From Granulicella sp. L60 (lineage in GTDB: Bacteria > Acidobacteriota > Terriglobia > Terriglobales > Acidobacteriaceae), in contig NZ_LMUR01000003.1 of NCBI RefSeq assembly GCF_009765825.1, forward strand, positions 221,864 to 285,863: a stretch of DNA of 64,000 nucleotides. Direction: 5' to 3'. The translations under genes and the position numbers were made by a program. Below are positions 28,774 to 37,611 of this stretch, one piece after another; within the stretch, counting starts at the first letter, position 1, and every line of letters begins with the position of its first letter. Below the pieces are notes generated by a model. It was not told where the DNA came from. It was given only the letters and a program-made list of their open reading frames with translations, and searched no databases.

Positions 28774-30684
28774 ATGAAGAGCAGGATTGCACTGGTTGTG
28801 TGTTTGCTGATGGTGGTTGGGCGCGGCGCGTTGGCGCAGGCTCCGGCGGGTCAGGAAGAGTTCATCAAGACGCACTATGCGAAGTTTGAATATCGCATTC
28901 CGATGCGGGACGGCGTGAAGCTGTTTGTGTCGGTGTATACGCCGCAGGCCGGTGCGTTCAAGGATGCGGGGCCGTATCCGTTTTTGATGACAAGGACGCC
29001 GTATAGCTGCGCGCCGTATGGTGAGGACCAGATGCCGAAGCGGTTGGGGGTGAGCCAGGAGCTGCTGGAGAGCGGGTACATCTTTGTGTGCGGGGATGCG
29101 CGTGGACGCTATGAGAGCGAGGGCGTGTTCCAGGAGATGAATCCGCACATCGACGATAAGAAGTCGAACAAGGATGTAGATGAGTCGACGGATATGTACG
29201 ACACCGTGGAGTTTCTGCTGAAGCATGTGGATAACAACAACGGCAAGGTTGGGATTACGGGGATCAGCTATCCGGGGTTCTATACGTCGGCGAGCATTAT
29301 TGATTCGCATCCGGCGATCAAGGCGGCTAGTCCACAGGCTCCGATGACGAACCTATTCTTCAACGACGATGGCTACCATGGTGGGGCGTTTATGCTGTCG
29401 GCTAACTATGGGTTTTATGTGTTCTTTAATCCGCAGAAGAATCCGACGCTGCCGGAGAAGCGTCAGCCGTTCGACTTCGGTACTCCTGACAGTTACAAAT
29501 TTTATTTGAAGGCGGGGCCGACTGAGAGTCTGGATAAGGCGTTCGATGGGTCGAACTTCCTGTTCCACGATCAGCTGGTGCATACGACCTACGATGAGTA
29601 CTGGAAGAAGCGCGATCTTTCCCTGCATATGAAGAACGTTCATGCGGCGGTGATGACGGTGGGCGGGTGGTTCGATGCGGAGGATCTGTCGGGGCCGTTC
29701 AAGACGTTTCATGCGATCGATGAGTTCAATCCTGGCGCGGTGAATACGCTGGTGGTGGGGCCGTGGACGCATGGCGGCTGGTCGATCTGGGATGGCGACA
29801 AGCTGGGCGATGTGAACTTCGGCTCGAAGACGGGGGTGTTTTTTCGGTCGCAGATTCAGTTTCCGTTCTTCGAGCATTATTTGAAGGGGCACGACGGCGG
29901 GGTGTTGCCGAAGGCTTATGTGTTTGAGACTGGTTCGAACGTCTGGAAGAAGTATGATGCGTGGCCACCGAAGTCGGCTGCTGCGAAGACGCTGTACTTC
30001 CATGCGAATGGAGGGCTGAGCTTCGAGGCTCCGTCGGAGAAGGCGGGAGTGGATGAGTATCTGAGTGATCCTGCACACCCGGTTCCGTTTGTGAACTTTA
30101 CGACGGATTCTGTTCCGCAGCGGTATATGGACGACGATCAGCGTTTTGCTTCGCGGCGTCCGGATGTGCTGACGTATGAGACGGAGCCGCTGACTGAGGA
30201 TGTGACGATCGCGGGGCCGGTTCGACCGAAGTTGAAGGTGGCTTCGACTGGGACGGATGCGGACTTTGTGGTGAAGCTGATCGATGTATATCCGAACGAC
30301 TACCCGGATCCAGCCTCGGATGCGGTGGGGAAGAGAGTTCTTGGTGCGGCACCGATCTTGATGGGCGGCTATGAGCAGTTGGTGCGGGGCGAGCCGATGC
30401 GGGCGAAGTTCCGCGATAGCTGGGAGAAGCCGACGCCGCTGACACCGGGGAAGATGGTGTCGGTGAATGCGGAGATGCCGGATATCAATCACACCTTCCG
30501 CGCGGGGCATCGTATTATGGTGCAGGTGCAGAGCTCGTGGTTCCCACTGGTGGATCGGAATCCGCAGACGTTTGTGGATATACCGTTTGCTAAGCCGGAG
30601 CAGTTTGTGAAGGCGACGGAGAGTGTGTATCGCAGTGCTGATGCGGCTAGTGGGGTGGAGGTGCTGGTGGTGCCGCAGCACTAA
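28774..30684 (+). CDS. CocE/NonD family hydrolase (X-Pro dipeptidyl-peptidase, S15)
   Basis: A 636-residue secreted serine hydrolase. Signal peptide MKSRIALVVCLLMVVGRGALA. The alpha/beta domain carries the nucleophile in GITGISYPGFYTSAS, the acid likely in GGWFDAEDLSGPF and the His in GPWTHGGWS; the C-terminal jelly-roll (TSTGTDADFVVKLIDVYP, GHRIMVQVQSSWFP) is typical of S15/CocE. The family covers X-Pro dipeptidyl-peptidases, cocaine esterase and acyl-amide hydrolases; the substrate is not decidable by eye. GAGGGATTCG precedes ATG 28774. Confidence 0.92.
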   Translation: MKSRIALVVCLLMVVGRGALAQAPAGQEEFIKTHYAKFEYRIPMRDGVKLFVSVYTPQAGAFKDAGPYPFLMTRTPYSCAPYGEDQMPKRLGVSQELLESGYIFVCGDARGRYESEGVFQEMNPHIDDKKSNKDVDESTDMYDTVEFLLKHVDNNNGKVGITGISYPGFYTSASIIDSHPAIKAASPQAPMTNLFFNDDGYHGGAFMLSANYGFYVFFNPQKNPTLPEKRQPFDFGTPDSYKFYLKAGPTESLDKAFDGSNFLFHDQLVHTTYDEYWKKRDLSLHMKNVHAAVMTVGGWFDAEDLSGPFKTFHAIDEFNPGAVNTLVVGPWTHGGWSIWDGDKLGDVNFGSKTGVFFRSQIQFPFFEHYLKGHDGGVLPKAYVFETGSNVWKKYDAWPPKSAAAKTLYFHANGGLSFEAPSEKAGVDEYLSDPAHPVPFVNFTTDSVPQRYMDDDQRFASRRPDVLTYETEPLTEDVTIAGPVRPKLKVASTGTDADFVVKLIDVYPNDYPDPASDAVGKRVLGAAPILMGGYEQLVRGEPMRAKFRDSWEKPTPLTPGKMVSVNAEMPDINHTFRAGHRIMVQVQSSWFPLVDRNPQTFVDIPFAKPEQFVKATESVYRSADAASGVEVLVVPQH

Positions 30685-30796
30685 TTGCAGCTATGTCTTA
30701 TTGGCTGATGCAGCCGGGGCATGAAGGCAAACAAACAGAAGCAGATCTCTACGGGATGACAAACAAAAGGACAGGCAACAAACGCTAAACCAAGTG

Positions 30797-30838
30797 AAAA
30801 GATCCCCCTTCGCAGGTTCGATGCGAAGGGGATCTTTT
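30797..30838. terminator. Bidirectional terminator between S15 and M13 peptidase genes
   Basis: A 17-bp stem with one bulged C (AAAAGATCCCC-TTCGCA / TGCGAAGGGGATCTTTT) around a 7-base loop lies between convergent genes. Confidence 0.8.
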
Positions 30839-30856
30839 TGGGGCTGGAAGATTGCG

Positions 30857-32917
30857 CTACCAGATACGGACGCGATCTTTCGGTGCGAGGTAGAGCTTGT
30901 CGGTGGGCTTGATGCTGAAGGTGGTGTACCAGCCGTCTTCGTTGCGAACGGTGAGAGCGCGGTACTGTGCCGGCGCGTGGGGATCCGTAAGAACCTCCTG
31001 GCGCAGTGCTGCATCGCGGATGATGCCGCCCCAGTTCTGGCCGAAGGCGATGAAGAACTGCTGATCGCCGCTGAAGCCTGCGACGACGGGAGCGGCACTT
31101 CCTTTGAGCGAGGCGTGGAAGGCGTCGTAGGCGGCGGCGAGCCCGGCTACGTCGGCGATGTTTTCGCCAAGCGTCTGGCGGCCGTTGACGTGGAGATCGG
31201 GGAACGGAGCGTAGGTGTCGTACTGCGCGGCGAGTGCGGCGGTGACCGCGTTGAAGTGAGCGAGATCTTCGGGGGTCCACCAGTTGCGGACGCGGCCCAT
31301 CGAGTCGAATGCTGCTCCTTCGGAGTCGAAGGTGTGGCTGATCTCGTGGCCGATGATGGTGCCGATGGCTCCGTAGTTGTGGGCGGCGGGAGCTTTGGGA
31401 TCGAAGAAGGGCGGCTGCAGGATGGCGGCGGGAAAGTTGAGGCCGTTGTCGAGCGGCAGGTTGACGGCGTTTACGGTCTGGGGTGTCATGCACCACTCTT
31501 TGCGGTCGACGGTAGCACCGATGCGGCCTAGAGAGTAGTGATAGTCGAAGAGATCAGCCTTCCACATATTGGCGAAGAGATTGTCGGGCGAGACTTCGTA
31601 GCCGGTGTAGCTGCGCCAGTGGTCGGGATAGCCTACGCCGACCTGGAGCGTGCCGAGTTTTGCGATCGCTTCCTTTTTGGTGTTGGGCGCCATCCAGGTG
31701 ATGCTCTCCAGGCGGACGCGGTAGGCAGCGAGCAGGTTGGCGACGATGGCCTGGGCCTGCGCTTTGGCCTCGGGAGAGAAGAAACGTTTGACGTAGAGCT
31801 GGCCGACTGCGTCGCCGAGTGTGGCGGAGACAAAGACATCGCCGCGGAAGTCGCGCGGACGCTGTTGGGTGACGCCGGAGAGCGTGGTGCCGAAGAAGGC
31901 GAAGCGCTCGTCGGCGAGTGCTTTGGAGGTCGCTCCGGCATAGTTTTCGATCACGTGGTAGGCGAGGAGATCCTTCCATGCATCGATGTGCTGTGAGGCC
32001 ACGAGGGCGGCTTCGCCGGTGAAGGCCGCGGGCTGCCAGACGATGAAGGTGTCTTGCTTGTCGAGGCTGGCGGCGTGGAAGAACTCTGCCCAGTCGAGGC
32101 CGGGAGCCTTGGCGGCGAAGTCGGCGGCGTGCCAGGGGTTGTTGGCTTTGTGGATGTCTTCACTGTCGGCGAGTGAGACCTGCTGTTTTGCGATGGCGGT
32201 TTCGAGGGCGAGGACGCGGGCGGCACGGGCATCAGGATCAGACAGACCGACGAGACGGAACGTCGTTGCGATGTGGGCGAGATACTTTTCGCGGACCTGT
32301 TTCATTGCATCGGCGTCGGAGAGGTAGTAGTCGCGGTTCGGCAACTGGGTTCCGCCCTGGAGCAGGTAAGGAGCGTAGTGATCGGGGTCGTTGAAGTTGG
32401 GGGCGACCCAGAGTCCGAAGATATTAGCGGTGTGGAAGTTTGTGTTGTTGAGCGCATCGACGTCGGCGTGAAGGGTGAGGCCGAGGGCGTGGGCGAGTTC
32501 GTGCGGATTTTGGATGGCCGCAATCTCGGCCAGGTGTGGCTTGAGGGCGGGCAGGCCGTGCGACTCGATTGCGGCCTCGTCCATGAAGGAGCGGTAGAGA
32601 TCGGCGATCTTGCGCTCGTCGGAGCCAGCGGGGGCGTTGCCTTTGGATGCGTCTTCGATGATGCTTGCCGTCTGTTTGAAGCTAAGGTCGGAGAGGCCGT
32701 TGAAGACACCGAGGGAGGCGCGGTCGGCGGGCAGTTTGGTGTGTGCGATGAAGCCGCCGTTAGCGTAGAGGTAGAAGTTGTCGCCGGGCGGGACTGCGGT
32801 GTCCATGTTGGGGATGGAGATGCCGGTGTCTGGGGTCTGCGCGTAGAGCTGGGTTGCGGCTGACGCGGTGAAGGCGCAGAGAAGTAGAGGCAGGATGCAG
32901 CGGATGGGAGGCGTCAT
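30857..32917 (-). CDS. Secreted M13-family zinc endopeptidase (PepO/neprilysin-like)
   Basis: A 686-residue exported metalloendopeptidase. Signal peptide IRCILPLLLCAFTASAATQLYA; an N-terminal M13_N domain of about 400 residues; then the catalytic domain with zinc motif HEISH (IIGHEISHTFDSEGA), the third ligand Glu in GENIADVAG and the substrate-binding NAVNLP-like stretch. The C-terminus ends in KDRVRIW as in the family. ATG 32917 has GGAGC before it. It likely cuts medium-size peptides in the periplasm or outside. Confidence 0.94.
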   Translation of the reverse strand: MTPPIRCILPLLLCAFTASAATQLYAQTPDTGISIPNMDTAVPPGDNFYLYANGGFIAHTKLPADRASLGVFNGLSDLSFKQTASIIEDASKGNAPAGSDERKIADLYRSFMDEAAIESHGLPALKPHLAEIAAIQNPHELAHALGLTLHADVDALNNTNFHTANIFGLWVAPNFNDPDHYAPYLLQGGTQLPNRDYYLSDADAMKQVREKYLAHIATTFRLVGLSDPDARAARVLALETAIAKQQVSLADSEDIHKANNPWHAADFAAKAPGLDWAEFFHAASLDKQDTFIVWQPAAFTGEAALVASQHIDAWKDLLAYHVIENYAGATSKALADERFAFFGTTLSGVTQQRPRDFRGDVFVSATLGDAVGQLYVKRFFSPEAKAQAQAIVANLLAAYRVRLESITWMAPNTKKEAIAKLGTLQVGVGYPDHWRSYTGYEVSPDNLFANMWKADLFDYHYSLGRIGATVDRKEWCMTPQTVNAVNLPLDNGLNFPAAILQPPFFDPKAPAAHNYGAIGTIIGHEISHTFDSEGAAFDSMGRVRNWWTPEDLAHFNAVTAALAAQYDTYAPFPDLHVNGRQTLGENIADVAGLAAAYDAFHASLKGSAAPVVAGFSGDQQFFIAFGQNWGGIIRDAALRQEVLTDPHAPAQYRALTVRNEDGWYTTFSIKPTDKLYLAPKDRVRIW

Positions 32918-33090
32918 TGCGTGGAGCTCCGGGCGACGGCTTTGGAGTTTTGGTGCTGTCGTCGATCGGACCATTATCGCCCAATCGGCTGGAGAAGAGA
33001 GAAAGGGAGAGCGGGGTTACGACGTGAAGAGGCATGTTGAAGGAATCAGAGGGCGATCGCGGGGAGGTCTTGCGCGATCGCCCCAGTTGT

Positions 33091-33864
33091 CTATCCGCGG
33101 AAGGCTGGTCCGCCAAAGGGTGTGCCAACGGCCCCGCCATCGACGAAGAGTTCGATAGCCTGCACGTAGGACGAGTCGTCGGAGGCCAGAAAGAGGACGG
33201 CTTTGGCGATCTCTTCCGGCTCGCCCAAGCGGCCGAGCGGAATGGTGGAGGCGAGGCGCTTTGCCAGTGCTTCTGCTTCGGCGGAAGGGCGGCCGGTGCG
33301 GTTCCAGATCGGGGTATCGGTGGCGCCAGGCGCGATGACATTGACACGAATGCCACGCGGCGAAAGGTCGGCAGCAAGGGAGCGTGCCATGCCGCGGATG
33401 CCTGCTTTGCTGGCGGCATAGGCAGCATAGCCGGCCTGGCCGAGGGAGCCAATGACAGAGCCGTTGAAGATGATAGAAGAGCCGTCCTTGAGAAGTGGAA
33501 GCGCGGCTTCGACGGTGAAGAAGGCCCCGGTCAGGTTAATGCGCAGGATGTTTTCGAAGGTGTCTTCGTCGGTGCTGCCCGCCTTTGTCTGTCCGGCGAT
33601 GCCGGCGTTCGCGAAGACGATATCCAGATGTCCGAAGTCTTTTTCGATCTTTGCGAAGAGGTCTTTGCGGGCGGCGGAGTCGATGACGTCTGCGCGGTAT
33701 GCTTTGGCCTTTGGACCAAGAGTCTGGATTGCGTAGTCCAGGGTCTTCTGGTCACGACCTGTAATAGCGACCTGAGCGCCTTCCTTGATAAAGAGCTTTG
33801 CGGTGGCGAGTCCGATTCCGCTGTTGCCGCCGGTGATGAGTGCTTTCTTGCCTGCGAGTTTCAT
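33091..33864 (-). CDS. SDR family oxidoreductase
   Basis: A 257-residue classical short-chain dehydrogenase. ALITGGNSGIG is the NAD(P) loop, FANAGIAG the stabilising motif, a conserved Ser near NGSVIGS and YAAYAASKAG supplies Tyr and Lys of the catalytic triad; NVIAPGATDTP follows. Substrate unknown. ATG 33864 follows AGGAGA. It diverges from a TetR gene, and two matching palindromes lie between them, so it is probably repressed by that regulator. Confidence 0.92.
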   Translation of the reverse strand: MKLAGKKALITGGNSGIGLATAKLFIKEGAQVAITGRDQKTLDYAIQTLGPKAKAYRADVIDSAARKDLFAKIEKDFGHLDIVFANAGIAGQTKAGSTDEDTFENILRINLTGAFFTVEAALPLLKDGSSIIFNGSVIGSLGQAGYAAYAASKAGIRGMARSLAADLSPRGIRVNVIAPGATDTPIWNRTGRPSAEAEALAKRLASTIPLGRLGEPEEIAKAVLFLASDDSSYVQAIELFVDGGAVGTPFGGPAFRG

Positions 33865-33931
33865 GATGCGTCTCCTGTATCTTCGTTGGTTGCGATAGCG
33901 AGCCGTGACGATGGCTCGGGCGAATTCATTC

Positions 33932-33953
33932 AAGCATGATGGCCGTCATGCTT
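33932..33953. promoter_or_regulatory. Putative TetR operator 1
   Basis: Perfect inverted repeat AAGCATGA-N6-TCATGCTT in the 148-base region between divergent SDR and TetR genes. Confidence 0.7.
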
Positions 33954-33962
33954 TGATCTTGT

Positions 33963-33984
33963 AAGCATGATGCTTGTCATGGAT
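33963..33984. promoter_or_regulatory. Putative TetR operator 2
   Basis: Same left half AAGCATGA, same N6 spacer length, right half TCATGGAT (5 of 8 match). It starts exactly 31 bases after operator 1, about three helical turns, so dimers would sit on the same face. Confidence 0.6.
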
Positions 33985-34012
33985 AATGTCAAGAGATGGG
34001 AAGAGAGGCGCT

Positions 34013-34567
34013 ATGAGATATCCGGCATCGGAGACGGCAGAGAAGCACACACGCATCCTGAATGAGGCGACGCGACTGTTTCGCGAGCGAGGATTTTCGG
34101 GAGTCAGCGTCGGCGAGATCATGAAGGCAACCGGCCTGACGCATGGGCCGTTTTATAACCACTTCGATTCGAAGGAGGCGCTGATGGCCGAGAGCCTGTT
34201 GCACGGTATGCAGAAGACGCTCGATGGGCTGGAGACGACGGAGGGTTCGGCTAAGGGAAGGGCGGAGTATGTGAAAAACTATCTGAGTGGTGCTCATCGG
34301 GACGCTTGCGGGGCGGGATGCATGATGGCGGCGCTTGCGTCAGAGGTTCGCCAGCAGCCACAGGCGCGAGGGCCATTTACGACGCGTCTGAAGTCGATTG
34401 TCGCCAAAACGGCATCTCATTTTCCGTGGCCATCGAAGCGTTCGGCGCGTGGCGATGCGATCCGGATGGTGTCGTCGATGGTGGGTGCGCTGATCCTGGC
34501 GCGAGCGGTAGACGATGAGGCTTTTGCGGAGGAGATCCTGAAAGAGATGCGCAGGGGACTGGTATAA
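34013..34567 (+). CDS. TetR/AcrR family transcriptional regulator
   Basis: A 184-residue repressor. The N-terminal helix-turn-helix is ILNEATRLFRERGFSGVSVGEIMKATGLTHGPFYNHFDSKEAL, a textbook TetR domain. The C-terminal ligand domain contains DACGAGCMMAALASEVRQQ, resembling YkvE/LmrA-type regulators of SDR genes. ATG 34013 follows GAGAGG. It probably represses itself and the divergent SDR through the two palindromes between them. Confidence 0.94.
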   Translation: MRYPASETAEKHTRILNEATRLFRERGFSGVSVGEIMKATGLTHGPFYNHFDSKEALMAESLLHGMQKTLDGLETTEGSAKGRAEYVKNYLSGAHRDACGAGCMMAALASEVRQQPQARGPFTTRLKSIVAKTASHFPWPSKRSARGDAIRMVSSMVGALILARAVDDEAFAEEILKEMRRGLV

Positions 34568-34602
34568 GCCGTGTTCACGTGTGCCAGGAGCAGAGAATAT
34601 TC

Positions 34603-35919
34603 TCAGGCTTTGGCGAAGGGATGCTCCAGCGATGGGCTTTGCGGGGTGAACATTTTGCCGCCGTCTTCGGTGACGTGCCAGTCGTCTTCGAGGCGAACGC
34701 CGAACTCGCCGGCGATGTAGATGCCGGGCTCGTCGGAGAAGCACATGCCGGTTGCGAGTGGTGTGGTGTTGCCGCGGACGAGGTATGGCCACTCGTGCAT
34801 GTCCATGCCGATGCCGTGGCCTACGCGGTGGGTGAAGTGTTTGTAGTCTGGGCCGTAGCCGGCGGAGGTGATGACGGCGCGTGCGGCTGCGTCGATGTCC
34901 TGGCATGGCACGCCGGGACGGGCTGCGGCCAGCGCGGCGGACTGCGCTTGACGAACGATGTCGAAGACCTTGCGCTGCTTGTCGAGTTTGGGCGATGCGG
35001 CGTTGCCGAGCACGAAGGTTCGGGAGATGTCGGACTGGTAGCCTTCGACGAAGCAGCCGTCGTCGATGAGGATGATCTCTTCTTCGCGGATGGTTTGTGG
35101 GTTTAATGAGCCGTGGGGAAGCGCGGAGTATTCGCCTATCTGACAGCTCGCCTCGCCGGTGACGCCGCAGCGGGCGTAGGCGAGGTCGATGAGTTGGGTG
35201 AACTGGCGATTGGTCATGCCGGGCTGGGCGGATTTGTAGGCTGCTTCGTAGACGGAGAGCGTAATGTCGTTGGCCAGTTGCATCAGCGCGAGCTCGGCGG
35301 CTGTTTTGATTCCGCGGCAGCCGAGGGTGATCGGTGTTGCGCTGGTGGTGGTGAGCGTGGGGCTGGCGTGTGCGATGCCGTCGGCGAAGACGAACTGGGT
35401 GCGTTCCTCGATGCCGATTTTGCCGGAGGTGAGGCCGGATTCTTTGAGTGCTCTTGCGACGAGCTTGTAGGGATCTTCGTCTTCGTTCCAGGTGTAGACG
35501 CGAGTGATGGAGGCTGAGGGCAGCGTTGCGGGTTTGGCTTCCATGCGTTCGCGCACACGGCCTTCTTCAAATACAGGGCAGACGATGAATGGTGCGCCGG
35601 TGGCGGGGAGAACCCAGGCGAAGAGGCGTTCGGACTGGCCCCAGCGCAGGCCGGTGAAGTAGGTGAGCGAGGTGCCTGTGGTGATGAGGATAGCGTCGAT
35701 CTTGTCCTGGTGCATGAGAGCCCGGGCGCGGTCGAGGCGCAGTTCGCGCTCTGCGAGGGTGATGGGTACGGCTTCGCTGTGGCGGCTGGTAAGTGCGGCG
35801 ATTGCGGGTGGGAGCTTCTCCTGCTGGGTGGACGGCTGCTGCTGCTGGGCGAGTGAGGCGGCAGGTGCAGCGGCTGCTGCGACGGCAGAGGTGAGGAGAA
35901 AGCGGCGGCGATTGATCAT
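34603..35919 (-). CDS. M24 family Xaa-Pro peptidase (Tat-exported)
   Basis: A 438-residue aminopeptidase P/prolidase-like enzyme that cuts N-terminal residues preceding proline. MINRRRFLLTSAVAAAAAP is a twin-arginine signal with an Ala-rich stretch. The catalytic pita-bread domain has the metal ligands Asp (IIDDG-type LIDDGCF), Asp (GYQSDISRTF), His (HRVGHGIGMDMHEWP), Glu (DEPGIYIAGEFG) and Glu (VRLEDDWHV). The upstream open frame is not used, since the Tat motif would be buried. Confidence 0.93.
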   Translation of the reverse strand: MINRRRFLLTSAVAAAAAPAASLAQQQQPSTQQEKLPPAIAALTSRHSEAVPITLAERELRLDRARALMHQDKIDAILITTGTSLTYFTGLRWGQSERLFAWVLPATGAPFIVCPVFEEGRVRERMEAKPATLPSASITRVYTWNEDEDPYKLVARALKESGLTSGKIGIEERTQFVFADGIAHASPTLTTTSATPITLGCRGIKTAAELALMQLANDITLSVYEAAYKSAQPGMTNRQFTQLIDLAYARCGVTGEASCQIGEYSALPHGSLNPQTIREEEIILIDDGCFVEGYQSDISRTFVLGNAASPKLDKQRKVFDIVRQAQSAALAAARPGVPCQDIDAAARAVITSAGYGPDYKHFTHRVGHGIGMDMHEWPYLVRGNTTPLATGMCFSDEPGIYIAGEFGVRLEDDWHVTEDGGKMFTPQSPSLEHPFAKA

Positions 35920-36068
35920 GGGTTTGGTGAGATTGTAACGTGGGTGCGGCTTTGGGATGAATGGTCGGCGCAAGAAATATCAGGAGCTCATGGTTAGAGC
36001 TGTACAACGACGAACGAACACGGGGTCGTTTCCAGAGGCTATGATTATTGAGACAACGGAGTGTAACG

Positions 36069-37073
36069 ATGGCGATGATTACGACGGTGCAGCAGCATAT
36101 TCTGCAACAGCAACAGGAGATGTTGAAGTCGACCGGACGTGAGGCGACGGGAACGTTTAGCTGGCTGCTGAGCGGGATCACGCTGGCTGCGAAGATGGTG
36201 GAAGCGAAGATTCGGTCGGCTGGATTGAGCGATGTGCTGGGCGCGTTCGGCGCAGAGAATGTGCAGGGGGAGCAGCAGCAGAAGCTTGATGTCTATGCGA
36301 ACCAGGCGCTGCTGCACTGCCTGGGTCTGCGGGACAGCGTGGCTGCGCTGGTGAGCGAAGAAGATGAAGAGCCGGTGACGTTCAACCGCGATCCGGAGAC
36401 GGGCAAGTACATCATCGTCTTCGATCCGCTGGACGGTTCGTCGAACATCGACGTCAATGTGAACGTGGGGACGATCTTCAGCGTGCTGCGCCGGTTGCCG
36501 GTGGAGAATGGCACGCTGGAGGAGTCGATTCTGCAACCGGGATTTCGCCAGGTGGCGGCGGGATATGTGGTGTATGGGCCTTCGACGGTGCTGGTGTATA
36601 CGACCGGCAACGGTGTGCATGGGTTTACGCTCGATCCGGCGATCGGCGCGTTTGTGCTGAGCAATGAGCGCATGATGATGCCGGAGCAGGGAAGCTACTA
36701 CTCGGTGAACGAGGCGAACGCGGCGGGATGGCCGGAGGAGTATCGCGGCTATGTGGAGATGCTGCGCACGGGTGGCCTGGAGCGGGAGTACAGCTCGCGT
36801 TACATTGGCAGTCTGGTGGCGGACTTTCATCGCACGCTGCTGAAGGGCGGAGTGTTTCTGTATCCGCCGACATTGAAGCAGCCGAAGGGCAAGCTGCGAC
36901 TGTTGTACGAGGCTAATCCACTGGCCTTCATTGCGGAGCAGGCGGGCGGGATGGCGACCCACGGGGCTGGCCGCATCCTCGACATTCGGCCGGAGGGAAT
37001 TCATCAGCGCACGCCGTTCTGCGTGGGCAGCAAACGTGAGATGGAGGCGCTGGTGGCGGCTGTGCGCAGATGA
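36069..37073 (+). CDS. fbp: Class I fructose-1,6-bisphosphatase
   Basis: A 334-residue gluconeogenic phosphatase making fructose 6-phosphate. VFDPLDGSSNIDVNVNVGTIFSV carries the metal ligands, with the substrate loop RYIGSLVADFHRTLLKGGVFLYP and KLRLLYEANPLAFIAEQAGG at the expected order. ATG 36069 follows GGAG. The next gene overlaps by 4 bases (ATGA). Confidence 0.97.
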   Translation: MAMITTVQQHILQQQQEMLKSTGREATGTFSWLLSGITLAAKMVEAKIRSAGLSDVLGAFGAENVQGEQQQKLDVYANQALLHCLGLRDSVAALVSEEDEEPVTFNRDPETGKYIIVFDPLDGSSNIDVNVNVGTIFSVLRRLPVENGTLEESILQPGFRQVAAGYVVYGPSTVLVYTTGNGVHGFTLDPAIGAFVLSNERMMMPEQGSYYSVNEANAAGWPEEYRGYVEMLRTGGLEREYSSRYIGSLVADFHRTLLKGGVFLYPPTLKQPKGKLRLLYEANPLAFIAEQAGGMATHGAGRILDIRPEGIHQRTPFCVGSKREMEALVAAVRR

Positions 37074-37357
37074 AGGAGTTTTCGAGCGTGGTGACGGATA
37101 TACGCGAGGAGTCGCGGGTGGCGGGACGGCAGCGTTGGCTGATGGCGCTTGATCGCACGGAGTTTGGGGTTGGAGACGTTGGCGTGCTGGAGGCGGTGGC
37201 ACGAAGTGGTGCACGGCTGTCTGTCCCTGTGCTGAGTGTCGTTGTTGCGGCAGACGAGGTGTGGCATCTGGTGGAAAAGCCGCTGGCTGCGGGCACGCCC
37301 GTGTCTGGGCGGGTGGGCGAAGTTACAGTGCGGCTGGGTGAGATGAGGGAGATTTGA
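37070..37357 (+). CDS. Small hypothetical protein coupled to fbp
   Basis: A 95-residue protein whose ATG overlaps the fbp stop as ATGA, so it is likely translated by re-initiation. No signal peptide or membrane helix; a beta-rich C-terminus (VLSVVVAADEVWHLVEKPL). No family recognised. Coupling suggests a link to fbp, but function cannot be stated. Confidence 0.65.
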   Translation: MKEFSSVVTDIREESRVAGRQRWLMALDRTEFGVGDVGVLEAVARSGARLSVPVLSVVVAADEVWHLVEKPLAAGTPVSGRVGEVTVRLGEMREI

Positions 37358-37443
37358 GTCGAGCAGGGGCTTGCTGATACACTCAGTGAGATTGTTAGAC
37401 GGCGCTGTGCCTGCGAAAGCGGTGTGCGATGCGCGTCTGGTGT

Positions 37444-37519
37444 GGGGCTGTAGCTCAGTTGGGAGAGCGCCTCGTTCGCAACGAGGAGGTCAGCGGTTCG
37501 ATCCCGCTCAGCTCCACCA
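37444..37519 (+). tRNA. tRNA-Ala (anticodon CGC)
   Basis: Complete cloverleaf of 76 bases including an encoded CCA. Acceptor GGGGCTG pairs with CAGCTCC (one G-T), the D-arm is AGCTCAGTTGGGAGAGC, the anticodon loop TTCGCAA gives CGC for GCG codons, and the T-arm has GGTTCGATCC. Its 3' end borders an integrase remnant and so is the likely insertion site of the downstream element. Confidence 0.97.
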
Positions 37520-37544
37520 ATAAAATCAATTACTTAGCCCAAAA

Positions 37545-37597
37545 ATCTGGGAACAACAAACTACAAAATTGGTGACGTGGGAACAATCTGGGAACAA
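37545..37597. repeat. Three TGGGAACAA direct repeats beside tRNA-Ala
   Basis: TGGGAACAA occurs at 37548-37556, 37578-37586 and 37589-37597, between the tRNA 3' end and the recombinase remnant. Position and spacing resemble integrase arm-binding sites at an attachment site. Confidence 0.55.
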
Positions 37598-37611
37598 ATC
37601 CCGGAGAGCTC

